64,000 bases of DNA from Apoda limacodes (lineage: Eukaryota > Arthropoda > Insecta > Lepidoptera > Limacodidae): the NCBI GenBank assembly GCA_946406115.1, contig OX291558.1, forward strand, positions 23,180,205 to 23,244,204, written 5' to 3'. Of the stretch, positions 46,858-56,460 are shown one piece after another; positions within the stretch are counted from its first letter, which is position 1; the number at the start of each line of letters is the position of its first letter. The notes below the pieces were generated by a model, which made no database searches, was not told where the DNA came from, and worked only from the letters and a program-made list of their open reading frames with translations. A program made the position numbers and the translations under genes.

Positions 46858-47220
46858 AACCGGCCAAATGCGAGTTGGACTCTCGCACAAAGGTAAAAAT
46901 CACCTTTGTTGTATGGGAGCCTCCCTTAAAAATTTGGTATATTTTTTATTAGTTATTAATTTTTAAAGTGAATATATAGGTAAATATTCTTTGAATATTT
47001 CCGGTGTCTACCTTTTGCCGCTATTAATATCAAGTAATAACGAGCAAAAAAATTTTAATTTTATTCTGTTTTTTAGTATTTGTTGTTATAGTGGCAACAG
47101 AAGTACATCATCTGTGAAAATCTTAAGTGTCTTAAGTCTCTAACTATTACGGTTAATGAGATACAGCCTGGTGACAGACTGACTTTAGACAACACAGTCT
47201 CATGATGTACAATGGAGGTT
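46858..47220 (+). repeat. Dispersed lepidopteran repeat, forward copy
   Basis: Starts 'ccggccaaatgcgagttgga' and 'ctctcgcaca', with 'cctttgttgtatgggagcc', 'gttgttatagtggcaacaga', 'gagatacagcctggtgacag' and a decayed tail. It matches the antisense copies in the segmental duplication block by block. Confidence 0.6.
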
Positions 47221-47224
47221 TGTG

Positions 47225-47850
47225 CGGGCGTCACAAAATTTTATAGACAATCTTATACTTTTTTTATTTGCGACACTTTTTGTCACTTTTTTTCACTAAT
47301 AAAATGAGAAGCATTCCGCGGTACCGAGTTCAAACCAGAGTTGAGGCCACTTAAAAATTCACATTTTCAACAGTGTTTGTTGCTCAAATCATCTGACTTT
47401 CGATAATTTATATTGTCATGTTTTTATATATTTGAAATTGCTGCGTCCAGACATACCAATTTAAGTAAATTTGCCAAACTTTAAGTTAGATTACAATGTA
47501 CTCACGTAATACCACGTAGAACAACCTTAATTGAGCAAAGCGTATTTTTATATCATCGAAAACATACAATAAGGTACCTAAATGTTCAAGAAAAACTTAA
47601 GAACTTTCTTGGCTTATTAGACCAGGTACAGTGTTAACAAATGTGTAAACGAAATAATTTAAATAACAAGGAAATAAAGTTATTTCATATATAGGGACTA
47701 CCATTTCCAACTAAAAAGATCATATCTGATTTTTGACTATTATTTAGTCAATAAATTCATTGGATTTTGCAACTCCATATGACATACAGACGATTTTTTT
47801 TATTTCTGTATCCAATTCAAGAGCGGAACATTCGTAACATATAACTAAAC
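47225..47850. other. AT-rich spacer, nothing recognised
   Basis: No feature seen. Confidence 0.4.
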
Positions 47851-47854
47851 CAAC

Positions 47855-47998
47855 GTTTGCAGCAAACACAAACAAGTTAATCTCAAACGAATGCTGATGC
47901 AATTCCGATTTTATAGCAGTCATTTATGACCGAACTCATAATAAACTGAACAAGTTATACCAATAAAAGTAACGAACGACACTTTTATTGAATAAACA
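47855..47998 (+). repeat. 140-bp repeat, copy 1
   Basis: Shares 'gatgcaattccgattttata', 'aactcataataaa', 'caataaaagtac' or its variant, and 'acttttattgaata' with 52268..52410 in the same orientation. The two copies are about 85 per cent alike by eye. Family unknown. Confidence 0.75.
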
Positions 47999-47999
47999 G

Positions 48000-48655
48000 T
48001 TTCGATAAATGTTGTAAGAGTCTAGTGGTCAATAGACAAATATATCAAAGAAAATTCAGAATTATCAGCAAATTTAGGACTACAGAATTTATCTCTTAGC
48101 TTATTTGTAGTTGTTGGCTATTTGTTTGTAGCTAATTCTGTTGAAGATTTATGTGTAAAAGAATATATGATTAAGAACAAGAATGTCATTCCGTCGTCTA
48201 AACTAAACTGATAGAATTGTGGAAAGATTTTATCCCCGAAATAATTAATGACCTCATTGGAAATTGCCTTTAAGCTATTGACCAAAAAAAGAAACGGCAT
48301 ACATTTTACTGGCTACTACATTACTGACATTTGATAAGCCGATGACGCCATACTGATTCCTTACTGACTCCATACTGACATTTGACTATCCATTTATATA
48401 CATTATCTTCATACTATAAGACCCTGAATGCTGCAAAGATTAAGAAATATATAAATCCTAACTCTTTGCGGCATTCAGAGTCTAATAGTACAAAGATAAT
48501 ATTTTACATGGATAACTTATAAAAATAGATAATCTTTAGAAAAATAGTATAGTAAAAACAGAGCAGGCAATAAGTTTTGGAAGACTCGATATCAAATTAG
48601 CAAAAACAAAATAAACATAAACACATTGAATATGAAACCAATGTATTAAAATTAA
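48000..48655. other. AT-rich spacer, nothing recognised
   Basis: Contains two loosely repeated 'ccatactgacatttgac' and 'gatgacgccatactgattcc' blocks at 48330..48400. No gene. Confidence 0.35.
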
Positions 48656-48657
48656 TT

Positions 48658-49457
48658 ACCAGATACAGAAAACCATACAAGCTCCTTACTGGACCTTCTG
48701 CTGACTACACGGCCGGGCGGATATTCCGTCTTAGTGGATGCGCATTTAGGCTCCTCGGACCACTGTCTCGTTCGAACTCAAGTGTCATGCACACAACCCG
48801 ATCCATCTGGGCCAACTAATTGGCGTCGTGTGTGGCATTATAAGTCGGCAGACTGGGGTGGATTGCGAGAATTTTATGCATCGTACCCGTAGAGGCAGAT
48901 CTGCTTCAGCTCAGAAGAGCCTGACGTCTGCGTAGCTGCAGTCACTGAGATAATCCTCGCTGGTATGGAATGTTATATTCCTAACCCGCGAGTAGCTGCC
49001 GGCGTCAAAAAACGATCGTGGTTTAATAGGTCTTGCAGAAATGCTAAAATTCTTAAGCAAACTGCATATGAGGCTTGGACTGCGGCTTGTAATAATAAGG
49101 ATCCGAAAATTTCTTAGGTAAAAAGCAAATTAAATGCTGCCTCGAGGTTCAGCAAGAAAGCAACTGCCAGAGCAAAATTCTAATTCATCGGCGGCAAAAT
49201 AGGTGAGCGACTTGCGAGCTATCCTTCTGGGATTCGAGCTTTCTGGTCGCTTGCCAAAGCTGCCGAAGGGAACATTTGCCAGTCGTCGTTACCACCACTG
49301 CGAAAGACCGATGGTGACTTCGCACATAGTGCTAAATGCAAAGCCGATTTACTGGGCAGTCTCTTTGCCTCAAACTCGAATATTAACGATAAAGGCGCTG
49401 TTCCACCTACTATACCGTGGTGCGGTAAGACCATGCCGAAAATCTCTGTAACAATAA
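48658..49457 (+). pseudogene. Internal fragment of the 56-kb LINE ORF2
   Basis: The 800 bp follow 57058..57849 of the intact LINE nearly base for base and encode residues about 200 to 463: the end of the endonuclease ('SSDHCLVRTQ') and the linker up to the first RT residues. Stops are present after 'CASY', 'SEEPDVC', 'KIS' and 'AKF', and there is a three-base insertion near 49193, so it is dead. There is no RT core. The right edge is a Helitron-like insertion at 49463. The left edge lacks the endonuclease N-terminus. Confidence 0.92.
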
Positions 49458-49462
49458 CATTT

Positions 49463-50118
49463 ATACTAATATTATAAAGAGGAAAGATTTGTTTGTTTGT
49501 TTGTTTGGATTGAATAGGCTCCGAAACTACTGGACCGATTTGAAAAATTCTTTTACCATTAGAAGCCGACATTATCCCTGATGAACATAGGCTACTTTTT
49601 ACCGCAGGAAAATGCTTCATTCCTATGGGAATAGGACAACGGGTAGTAAGAATTATCCTTCCGTACATTCCTAATTACTTAATTACGTAATTACGGCCTT
49701 TTTCACATAACTTCTAATCGGCTGATCCGATTGGGTTGAAATTTTGACGTGACAACGTCTTATAAATTGGTTTGCCGGGTGACACTTCAAGAAACTGCGT
49801 TACGCTCCGCTCACGTTATGCGCTCACAATGAGAGCGAGTGAGAGGCACGCGGCATGGTTAGCCCGCCTAAGAGCGAGAGAGACAGACATAAAAAGTGAA
49901 AGGCACAAGTTGTCACGTAAAACTTTCGCCCGTATACCGACTTTACAGGCAACCAGTTTTTTATATGGGTATTTCGATGGTTTCACAGACACGAATGTAT
50001 TATGCCATTAAAGAGGAAAGATTTGATTGTTTGTTTTTTCTCTATATTTGAGGAGTTGCCTTTAGAACCTACGCCGACAACGAAATTTAGGGCGGGCGAA
50101 GCCGCTGGCAGAAGCTAG
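49463..50118 (+). mobile_element. Helitron-like element with nested MITE
   Basis: Starts 'tactaatattataaagagga' and ends 'gcgaagccgctggcagaagc' then TAG. The block 'aaagaggaaagattt' occurs at the start and again at 50010. The outer element has therefore either been duplicated or consists of two copies in tandem. A separate palindromic element lies at 49735..49931. It directly breaks the LINE fragment at 49457. Confidence 0.6.
49735..49931 (+). mobile_element. Palindromic MITE-like insert
   Basis: Ends are imperfect inverted partners: 'gttgaaattttgacgtgaca' and 'ttgtcacgtaaaactttcgc'. The interior is GC-richer than its surround ('cgttacgctccgctcacg') with 'gagcgagtgagaggcacgcg'. About 197 bp, non-coding. 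Confidence 0.5.
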
Positions 50119-50232
50119 TCGGCTGATAACTTTCTGGTTTGAGTATATTCTTACCGGGTTTAGGGCAAGACTAAGGAAACTCTACTATTTTAGAGTCTGG
50201 CCATAGCAGATTATATTATGAAATAAATGTTT

Positions 50233-50303
50233 GTCCAGTGCGGGAATCGAACCCACACCCTCTACACAGCAGCTTGCCACACTACCAACTAGGCTATGAA
50301 GGA
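50233..50303 (-). repeat. tRNA-like head of a SINE, antisense
   Basis: The minus strand has an A box 'tagcctagttggtag' and a B box inside a paired T arm, 'gtgtgggttcgattcccgca'. The acceptor stem does not pair, so it is not a tRNA gene. The body is not resolved. Confidence 0.6.
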
Positions 50304-50304
50304 G

Positions 50305-51185
50305 TCATTGCATTGCACACATACATTCATTATGCATAGGTACTCCAAAGATGCTATATTTTTAAAATTTGTGTTTATTGTGTTCATACAAACTTCTAAT
50401 TACGGATTTGTATCTACAAACTATAATCAAAGGTTTCAACTAAATCAATCGAAGCGCGTTTCTAGAATAGCCCTGATTATTTTAATAGCTTAACTTTTTT
50501 GTTGGTAAATGAAAGAAATACTAAATGTTACGGGAATCTTGCCAAAATCCAAGAGTGACAACCATATTTTAATCGGTTGAGCCGTTTCTGAGATTAGCGT
50601 GCACAATCGCACAGATAAACAGATAAAAATTCTAAAAACAATTTTTTGCCTTCGGTGACATATTTAATGTACGGACACGCTCTTTTACAATTTTATTATA
50701 TGTAAGATAAGATATAATAAGTAATTTTATATATTATTGTTGCAACATACCTAAACTCTTAAATGTTAACTTACAAATGTCACAATAGAGATTACATAGA
50801 ATATGTTTACAATGTGGCATTCAGACAAAGCACTATACTCGCAAAGCACTTGTCTTGAAGCTTCCCACACAGCTGGTAGTGACGCGGGGTCTTTGCGAAG
50901 TGATTTATACAAGAGTAAGAGTCATTGCTTTCAGTGAGCGGTTACTAGGTGATTTCAATGTAAGGGCAAGGAATTATAATTTATTTTACCCTTTAACTGT
51001 ATATTGCTAAGTTACAGTGCTTTGGTGTTAATATTACAAATGAGGAATGAAGTTCATTGTAATTTGAATATTATTTCCTCCTCAAAATAATAGTTTAGGG
51101 TACGCAGAAGGACAGGCTACTTTTCTGCCGGAAAAGTTCCCGTAGGAATTAAATAACACCATTTGTTTACGACGCGAAAAGACAC
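50305..51185. other. Spacer with a Helitron-like scrap
   Basis: The scrap 'ggacaggctacttttctgcc' with 'aagttcccgtaggaatt' (51105..51150) is the middle of the Helitron-like family. Nothing else recognised. Confidence 0.35.
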
Positions 51186-51443
51186 ATGACAAAGTGTGGT
51201 CACGATTCAGAGCTCCATACATTTCTATGGACCGTTTGTTCAAAGCACGACACCGTCTTTACAAACGTTTTTTCGGCTATGTCGTCTCGACTTTTTTGCA
51301 GTGACGATTTAGCGGCTTTACGAAACAAATATGTTCTTGTTGGCGACACGATACACCGCACCGCACGGCTGACGTGTGTTTACTCACTCACAAATATTTT
51401 GAACGCGCTGTATTATTTACAATTGGGTTTGAAAAATAGATAA
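51186..51443 (+). CDS. Unrecognised 85-codon frame, doubtful
   Basis: This frame is more balanced in base composition than its surround and reads 'CGHDSELHTFLWTVCSKHDT' then 'LFCSDDLAALRNKYVLVG'. I know no family with this pattern. There are no neighbours, splice signals or promoter elements that would support it, and repeats flank both sides. It is more likely part of an unknown repeat than a gene. Confidence 0.12.
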   Translation: MTKCGHDSELHTFLWTVCSKHDTVFTNVFSAMSSRLFCSDDLAALRNKYVLVGDTIHRTARLTCVYSLTNILNALYYLQLGLKNR

Positions 51444-51830
51444 AAAATACAAATATGATATTTTGAGTAGTAGAAGCAGTAGAATGTAAAACTTGCTATT
51501 GAGATAAGTCTATAGAACAATACAAGAATAAAATCTTAAAATAATTTAATGGCTTGATGTGTTTAAGATTTTAAAGCCAGAGTTTGAATTCAAATTTTTT
51601 TTCGCAATGTCCTTCTTCTTCTTCTTAAATAAAGCAGGAAAACGAAAACCGCAACTTTAGTTGCAGAATCGAGACTAGTGAACAAACGAACGGACGACAG
51701 TTCATCTGGAGTGTGTCGTGTGTTGAAAATCATGACCACAAACCGTGTCGTGCGAACAAACGACCTTATGGCCGAAACACGTTGATAGCTATAGCTATAG
51801 CTTCATATAGCAGACTTGCTTACTATAATT

Positions 51831-51897
51831 AACTGGCTGTGGAAATCCCACGCTGATAACTGAATTTAGCGTGGATGGAGTCGTGCGCAAAAGCTAG
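51831..51897 (+). mobile_element. Helitron-like 3' end
   Basis: 'cacgctgataactgaattta' followed by 'gcgtggatggagtcgtgcgc' and 'aaaagctag' then T. Only the last 65 bp are recognisable. Confidence 0.45.
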
Positions 51898-52267
51898 TTT
51901 TAAATAATATTATCGCTCAACTAAGTTCAAGCTGAACTTAAAAAAGTCAAGCAGTTGTTACTTTTGTGTTTTTTATGTAAACGTAATTTGCTAAAAGAAA
52001 AAAACGAGAACCTATTAAAATGTGAACGTAAATTATTCAATGTTTTGAAATTTTTGTTTTTCTTGATATTTATAAAAGCAATTCCTTGATGCGGAAAAAA
52101 AAAATTACTAAAAAAAAAGAGATTTTTAGAGATAGAATAGTTGCTTCTTATGATTAAATTATTTTTTGTTTATTTCAATGTATTACAAGCATTATTCAAT
52201 TTAAAAACTCTCACCATCAAGCCACTGTAAATATTTTGTAGAATTATTCTTCTATAATCACGTTTAT

Positions 52268-52410
52268 GCAACACAAACAAACGAAACCCGAACGGATGTC
52301 GATGCAATTCCGATTTTATAGCTGCCATTGATGACCAAACTCATAATAAATCGAACAAGTTGTACCAATAAAAGTACTCACACAACTTTTATTGAATAAC
52401 TCGTTCAGCT
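52268..52410 (+). repeat. 140-bp repeat, copy 2
   Basis: Same family and orientation as 47855..47998. Confidence 0.75.
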
Positions 52411-53670
52411 AATAGCTCTTCTAGTCTAATAACCGTTAAATTCTTTTAAAATTAATATTAGACTTGGATACGAGTACTTTAACTTTTTACTTTTAACTTC
52501 TTCGATAAATTCCTTTCTCCCAATGAGGTGGTAGATGACACATTTTTTACGAGCGTCAAATATTGCGGTAAACAGTTGACAAGGCTATAGTTTCTCGACA
52601 GAAAATTTTACAATTAATAAATAGTATTACAAAATTGGTTGACCGTATCGCGAAAGAAAGCCGGAAACCTCGACATGGCAATCATTTTGGGTAAATATGT
52701 AGCAATGGATGGATGGTCACAAAATAATTATAAAGCAAACTTAGCTGTTTTTTGACACATTATTGTCACAAAAACGATAATAAAACAAGCTTAGTTGTTT
52801 GTTGACTTATGATGGATACAAAAAATATTATAATGAAGCTGTTTATGCTTCATGAGTTGTCTATTCATAGATAAATAAACATTTTTTTTAACTTTTTTTT
52901 TTACCTTGAAAATTTGGCAGCCCGCAAAGATTTATATATCCACTTTGAATCAGTAGATAAATTTTTCGACTTCTAACAAATTTCATTATATAGACTTGTC
53001 TTGTTGTTTCCACAAATTAACAATTCAAATCATAAGAATAATATTTATGCAATAAACAAGAAGTTATCAATGTTTCTGAAATAAATAAACCAAAAAAAGG
53101 TATAGAAACGGATTTTTTTATCTTGGTTTGCTTTCAATTTTATTTTAATTCTTTGTTGTACGGTAACATACACAATAATGTTTAAGTAATAAACATTTAC
53201 TCAATTTTTTAACAAAGCGCAAAATCCTTGCATGTTTTAATTTAAATTGATGTTGTTGTAATAAACACGATAAATAAAATTACTATTAGCAATATTTATC
53301 AATATTTTCTATAAATGATTACGTAGCAGCGAGCTAGCTTTAATCTGCATGGAACTGACAGCAAGGAAATTGCTCTCCTTTCAATACCAGAGAATTACAT
53401 ACTCATAGCATAGTACCATAAGACGCTGTTTTTTTTTTGTAACAGTAAAAGTTGTGGTAGAAAAGTATGTGCTGCCTTTATTATCTAGGTGTAAGGATTT
53501 TACGAAAAACTATAAAATATTTCTAAATATAACCTATGAAATTAATTAATATGAATTTAAAACTGATGATACAATTATATTGCCATCCTCGTCTAATTGG
53601 TTAGAATTTTCTAGTTATAAAGAATTTTGTTAATTATGTGATTCTACATTTATGAAATTAAGATTTTCAT
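52411..53670. other. AT-rich stretch with one short dispersed repeat
   Basis: 'tttaatctgcatggaactga' at 53338..53400 is copy 2 of the short repeat at 34294. No gene was recognised. Confidence 0.4.
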
Positions 53671-53671
53671 T

Positions 53672-54100
53672 TCAATTTCCTACGACATCTGTACTAATCT
53701 TACTGATGCTATATTTGTCATCGTCAAGTATACGAGTATTTTGCTCCGAATTTGGTATATTGATTAAGGACATGGATAAATAAGCAGGTAAAGACATCAT
53801 ACAAGCTGTACCATCCTAAGCTACACCACCCTTATATCCTCTTGAGTGTGAGTCAAACAGATAATACAAGTTTTCCGCCTTCCAAATTGCTACCGGAATG
53901 CCATTACAGGTGAGGATTCCTCCTTGATCTGCATCACAATTATTTAAAAATCCTACTAAGACATTTTGAAGATTTGGAAATCCAGCATCTTGATTATTTA
54001 TCCTTAGATGACCTTTAATAATGGTTGGTGTTGCTGAATACTGCACTATTCGGTACCCCAGAACGCAACAATTACACGCTAAGAATTTTAAAAATTTCAT
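53672..54100 (-). pseudogene. Fragment with DSH motif, tegument-deubiquitinase-like
   Basis: The 94-codon minus frame (54100..53816) reads 'GGILTCNGIPVAIWKAENLY' and 'YLFDSHSRGYKGG' near its end. After one TAG the same frame continues 'DGTACMMSLPAYLSM' to a stop at 53672. The order 'AI...YYLFDSHSR...G...DGTA' is the C-terminal half of a cysteine-protease fold found in large-tegument-protein deubiquitinases and in transposon-borne proteins of animals. In that fold a D-x-H supplies two of the catalytic residues (here D83 and H85). The half that would carry the catalytic cysteine is not present, so this is a dead fragment. The match is by pattern memory only. Confidence 0.5.
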
Positions 54101-54720
54101 TGTGCCAGCATTGCGACGTATGGCTTAAGCCCCTTTCTCTAAGGAGAGGCTTTTGTCCTTGTAGTGGGTACAAAAAAACGGCTGAGACAAAAAAAAAACG
54201 TGATAACAACGAATTTTTATTTAGTTGCTCTTTATGATGAGGCTAGCAAATTCAAAAATAATTCAACGTTTCTAAAACATACTTTTTAGTACTTGGAACT
54301 AAAACTTCCTACATATTAAATAAAACTTTGTTTGATTCCTATCAACATAGTGTGTTAAAGTGAAATTAAATTTTCGTAGATGATTTTCTCATCAGCGACG
54401 TTTAGAGACTGCCAAATTCATTTGTTGACTCTACCGAATAGAATGTAAAGTGAGAGCAATGAATATTAATGAGCTTGGAGTTGATGTTGAATATTTGTTC
54501 GTTATTAACACGTAAATGTATACATATATTAAAATATCACGTGATCAACTCTATATACTTAGCAATTTTAATTTAAAAAAAGTGTACAATAAAATTTTAT
54601 GTAATAAATAAGCATTTTGAACCTTATAATAAGAAATTTTGTTCTGAAATAATATGACGTGAAAATAAAATGAAAATTGTATTTATTCTCTTAACTTATT
54701 TACATCTTGTAAGGTACAGG
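54101..54720. other. AT-rich spacer
   Basis: A block 'cccctttctctaaggagagg' near 54130 is part-palindromic. No gene. Confidence 0.35.
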
Positions 54721-54860
54721 TTATGAATGTACTGTGGTTACTTCATGAAGACAGCAGGTGGAGTAAATAACACAGCGGAAGATGTAAACTGTTGTGTATT
54801 GCTAGAGATGTTAACAGCATTTCGGTTATTTAGAGAGGCCTTGCGTTTTTTGTTAGAAAG

Positions 54861-54909
54861 GATATTCAAAGTTCAGCAACGTCGGGCTTGGTCAGTGATT
54901 AGATGGGTA
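54861..54909 (+). repeat. 5S rRNA-derived segment, second copy
   Basis: 'gatattcaaagttcagcaac' then 'gtcgggcttggtcagtgatt' and 'agatgggt' matches the internal part of 5S rRNA and the antisense copy at 10341..10396, including the shared non-5S lead 'gttagaaaggatattcaaag'. The 54727..54960 frame across it is chance. Confidence 0.6.
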
Positions 54910-55435
54910 TATTATGTATTATATTATACTTCCTACAAGTATTTAGAATTTTTAATTTAATTTGACATCTATGTTCATAAGGTTTCTCTACCCTGATGTG
55001 TTCTCATCCGTCCTTTATCGATCGTCCTGCCATCTCATAATTCTTCGACCGCATCATGTAATGAATCCAACAGTTACTACTAGCCAATTGGCTAGAAATG
55101 TTGTTTGTGATGTCACAAAACCTGGGACTTTTGACTTGACAGCCGCACGCTCCAACACTGCGACACTCGGTCTTGTATAAATATTTTAGTTATAGATTTT
55201 ATTCATAGTTTGCGATCAGGAACGAGAGCCTCTAAGATCGATAAACTTCGTTACCGTTTGACCGATCATCATGACAGTAGGCACAACTTAGTGTTTCTCA
55301 TTGAAAAGCTTTTTTGTTCTCAATTTTGTTAGAACTCGCCACTACAGGGCACTGCAGTACATCATCTTTAAGTACAGAACAACGTCTGCCAGGCCAAACA
55401 GCACCTAATATTATAAAACTTACACAAAATAAAAA
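54910..55435. other. Spacer, nothing recognised
   Basis: Frames at 54962..55180 and 55314..55499 show no motif. Confidence 0.35.
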
Positions 55436-55439
55436 CAAC

Positions 55440-55590
55440 AAATATATTTATTTTCATAGCAAACACAGTCAAAAAATTAAATCTCAATCCACGGCTTGAA
55501 CCTGTAACTTTACCAATCAGTGTAATTACTCTGCCAGTTGAGTTTTCTTAGAACAATACTGACTATACAACATTCTGACCACATCTTTGT
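55440..55590 (-). repeat. tRNA-derived SINE, antisense
   Basis: The minus strand has an A-box-like 'caactggcagagtaat' and a B box 'acaggttcaagccgt', then a body ('tgactgtgtttgctatgaaa') that lines up with the SINE at 17690..17935. Upstream on the plus strand 'acattctgaccacatctttg' matches the lead of the copies at 20850 and 63545. Confidence 0.6.
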
Positions 55591-55768
55591 TAGGAGGAAC
55601 AGTTGCTTTACTAGAAATTGTTTTAAAATGAATAATTAAAATTGCTATCACAAAAACCTTGCATGACCTATTTTACTATATTTATTCCAGTTTTTTTTTC
55701 TACGTAATTCCAACAACGGAAATATCACGTACAGTCAGAAAGTAACTAATTCTCATGTTTTCCTATTA

Positions 55769-55847
55769 GGCCAGTCATATTAGATACATTTTTGGGCTAA
55801 AAAAACATTAATTGGTAGAGTTTTAAATTTTGGTGAACTTGTTCATT
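55769..55847 (+). repeat. Left inverted-repeat arm, outer part
   Basis: The outer 79 bp of the left arm, cut off from the rest by the LINE insertion. Inverted match to 61580..61656. Confidence 0.8.
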
Positions 55848-55872
55848 AAGACCTCAAGAGAGGTAGGACACT

Positions 55873-55965
55873 GCAAGTACTCGCTCGAATGAGCCACCCG
55901 AACAACTAAAGCAGGGCATAGCGAGTACTTGCTCGAATGAGCGGCCCGAACTGGGGAAGTACCTC
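55873..55965 (+). promoter_or_regulatory. 48-bp tandem repeat in the LINE 5' UTR
   Basis: Two units start at 55873 and 55921: 'gcaagtactcgctcgaatga' and 'gcgagtacttgctcgaatga', each followed by 'gcsrcccgaac'-like bases. Tandem units at the 5' end of LINEs often act as internal promoter parts. This role is inferred from position only. A weak third, partial unit precedes the first. Confidence 0.5.
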
Positions 55966-56460
55966 CACCTTACAGAAAACCGCGGCCATAATAACACTAA
56001 CATTGAGTAGTGTTGTGTTCCTGGCGGTGAGTAAGGTTGCCAGAGCTCTTTGAGGATTCGCTGCGCGGACAGCGGAGGACCGGCGGCGCTTGTTGCTGTC
56101 ATGCTCGGCGTAGACGCGGCGTGCTGGTTCGGCGGTCAGGGAGACCTGATGAAACGGCTGACCGCTGGCCGCCCGCAGGTTGAACGGGATCCCGAACCCA
56201 GGGATCACTTAATCTCCGCCCTGGGAGGCTGATTCGCCAGCCTGTGTAAAGTATCTGAAGTGGTAGTCGTGCCGGAGAAGGAGGCCGGAGTGGACCCGGC
56301 TACTACAACAGAGGGGGATCAGGGGCCCTTCCGCCCGCCGTGCCAGCAACCGTATCATCTGTGGCGAGCTTCGGCAGTCTTAGAACCGCACCTTTTGTCC
56401 TCTATGCTGTCTGTGCAGTGAATCCTCATCCCTTAGTCTTAGTAACTTCTTTTATATATT

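Noticed and set aside
49203..49668. Frames of 82 (+) and 149 (-) codons
   Set aside because: They are out-of-frame and antisense readings of the broken LINE fragment and the adjoining Helitron-like element.
50233..50303. Possible tRNA gene on the minus strand
   Set aside because: Good B box and T arm, but no acceptor pairing.
54861..54909. 5S rRNA gene
   Set aside because: Only the internal to 3' part is present, with changes, and the flanking lead is shared with another dispersed copy.
54727..54960. 77-codon frame with 'RIFKVQQRRAWSVI', at first like a LINE C-terminus
   Set aside because: The stretch is the 5S-like segment translated. The rest has no LINE features.
56050..56232. 60-codon frame in the LINE 5' UTR as ORF1
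   Set aside because: Too short, no zinc knuckle or coiled coil, and overlapping open frames on the other strand reflect high G+C.
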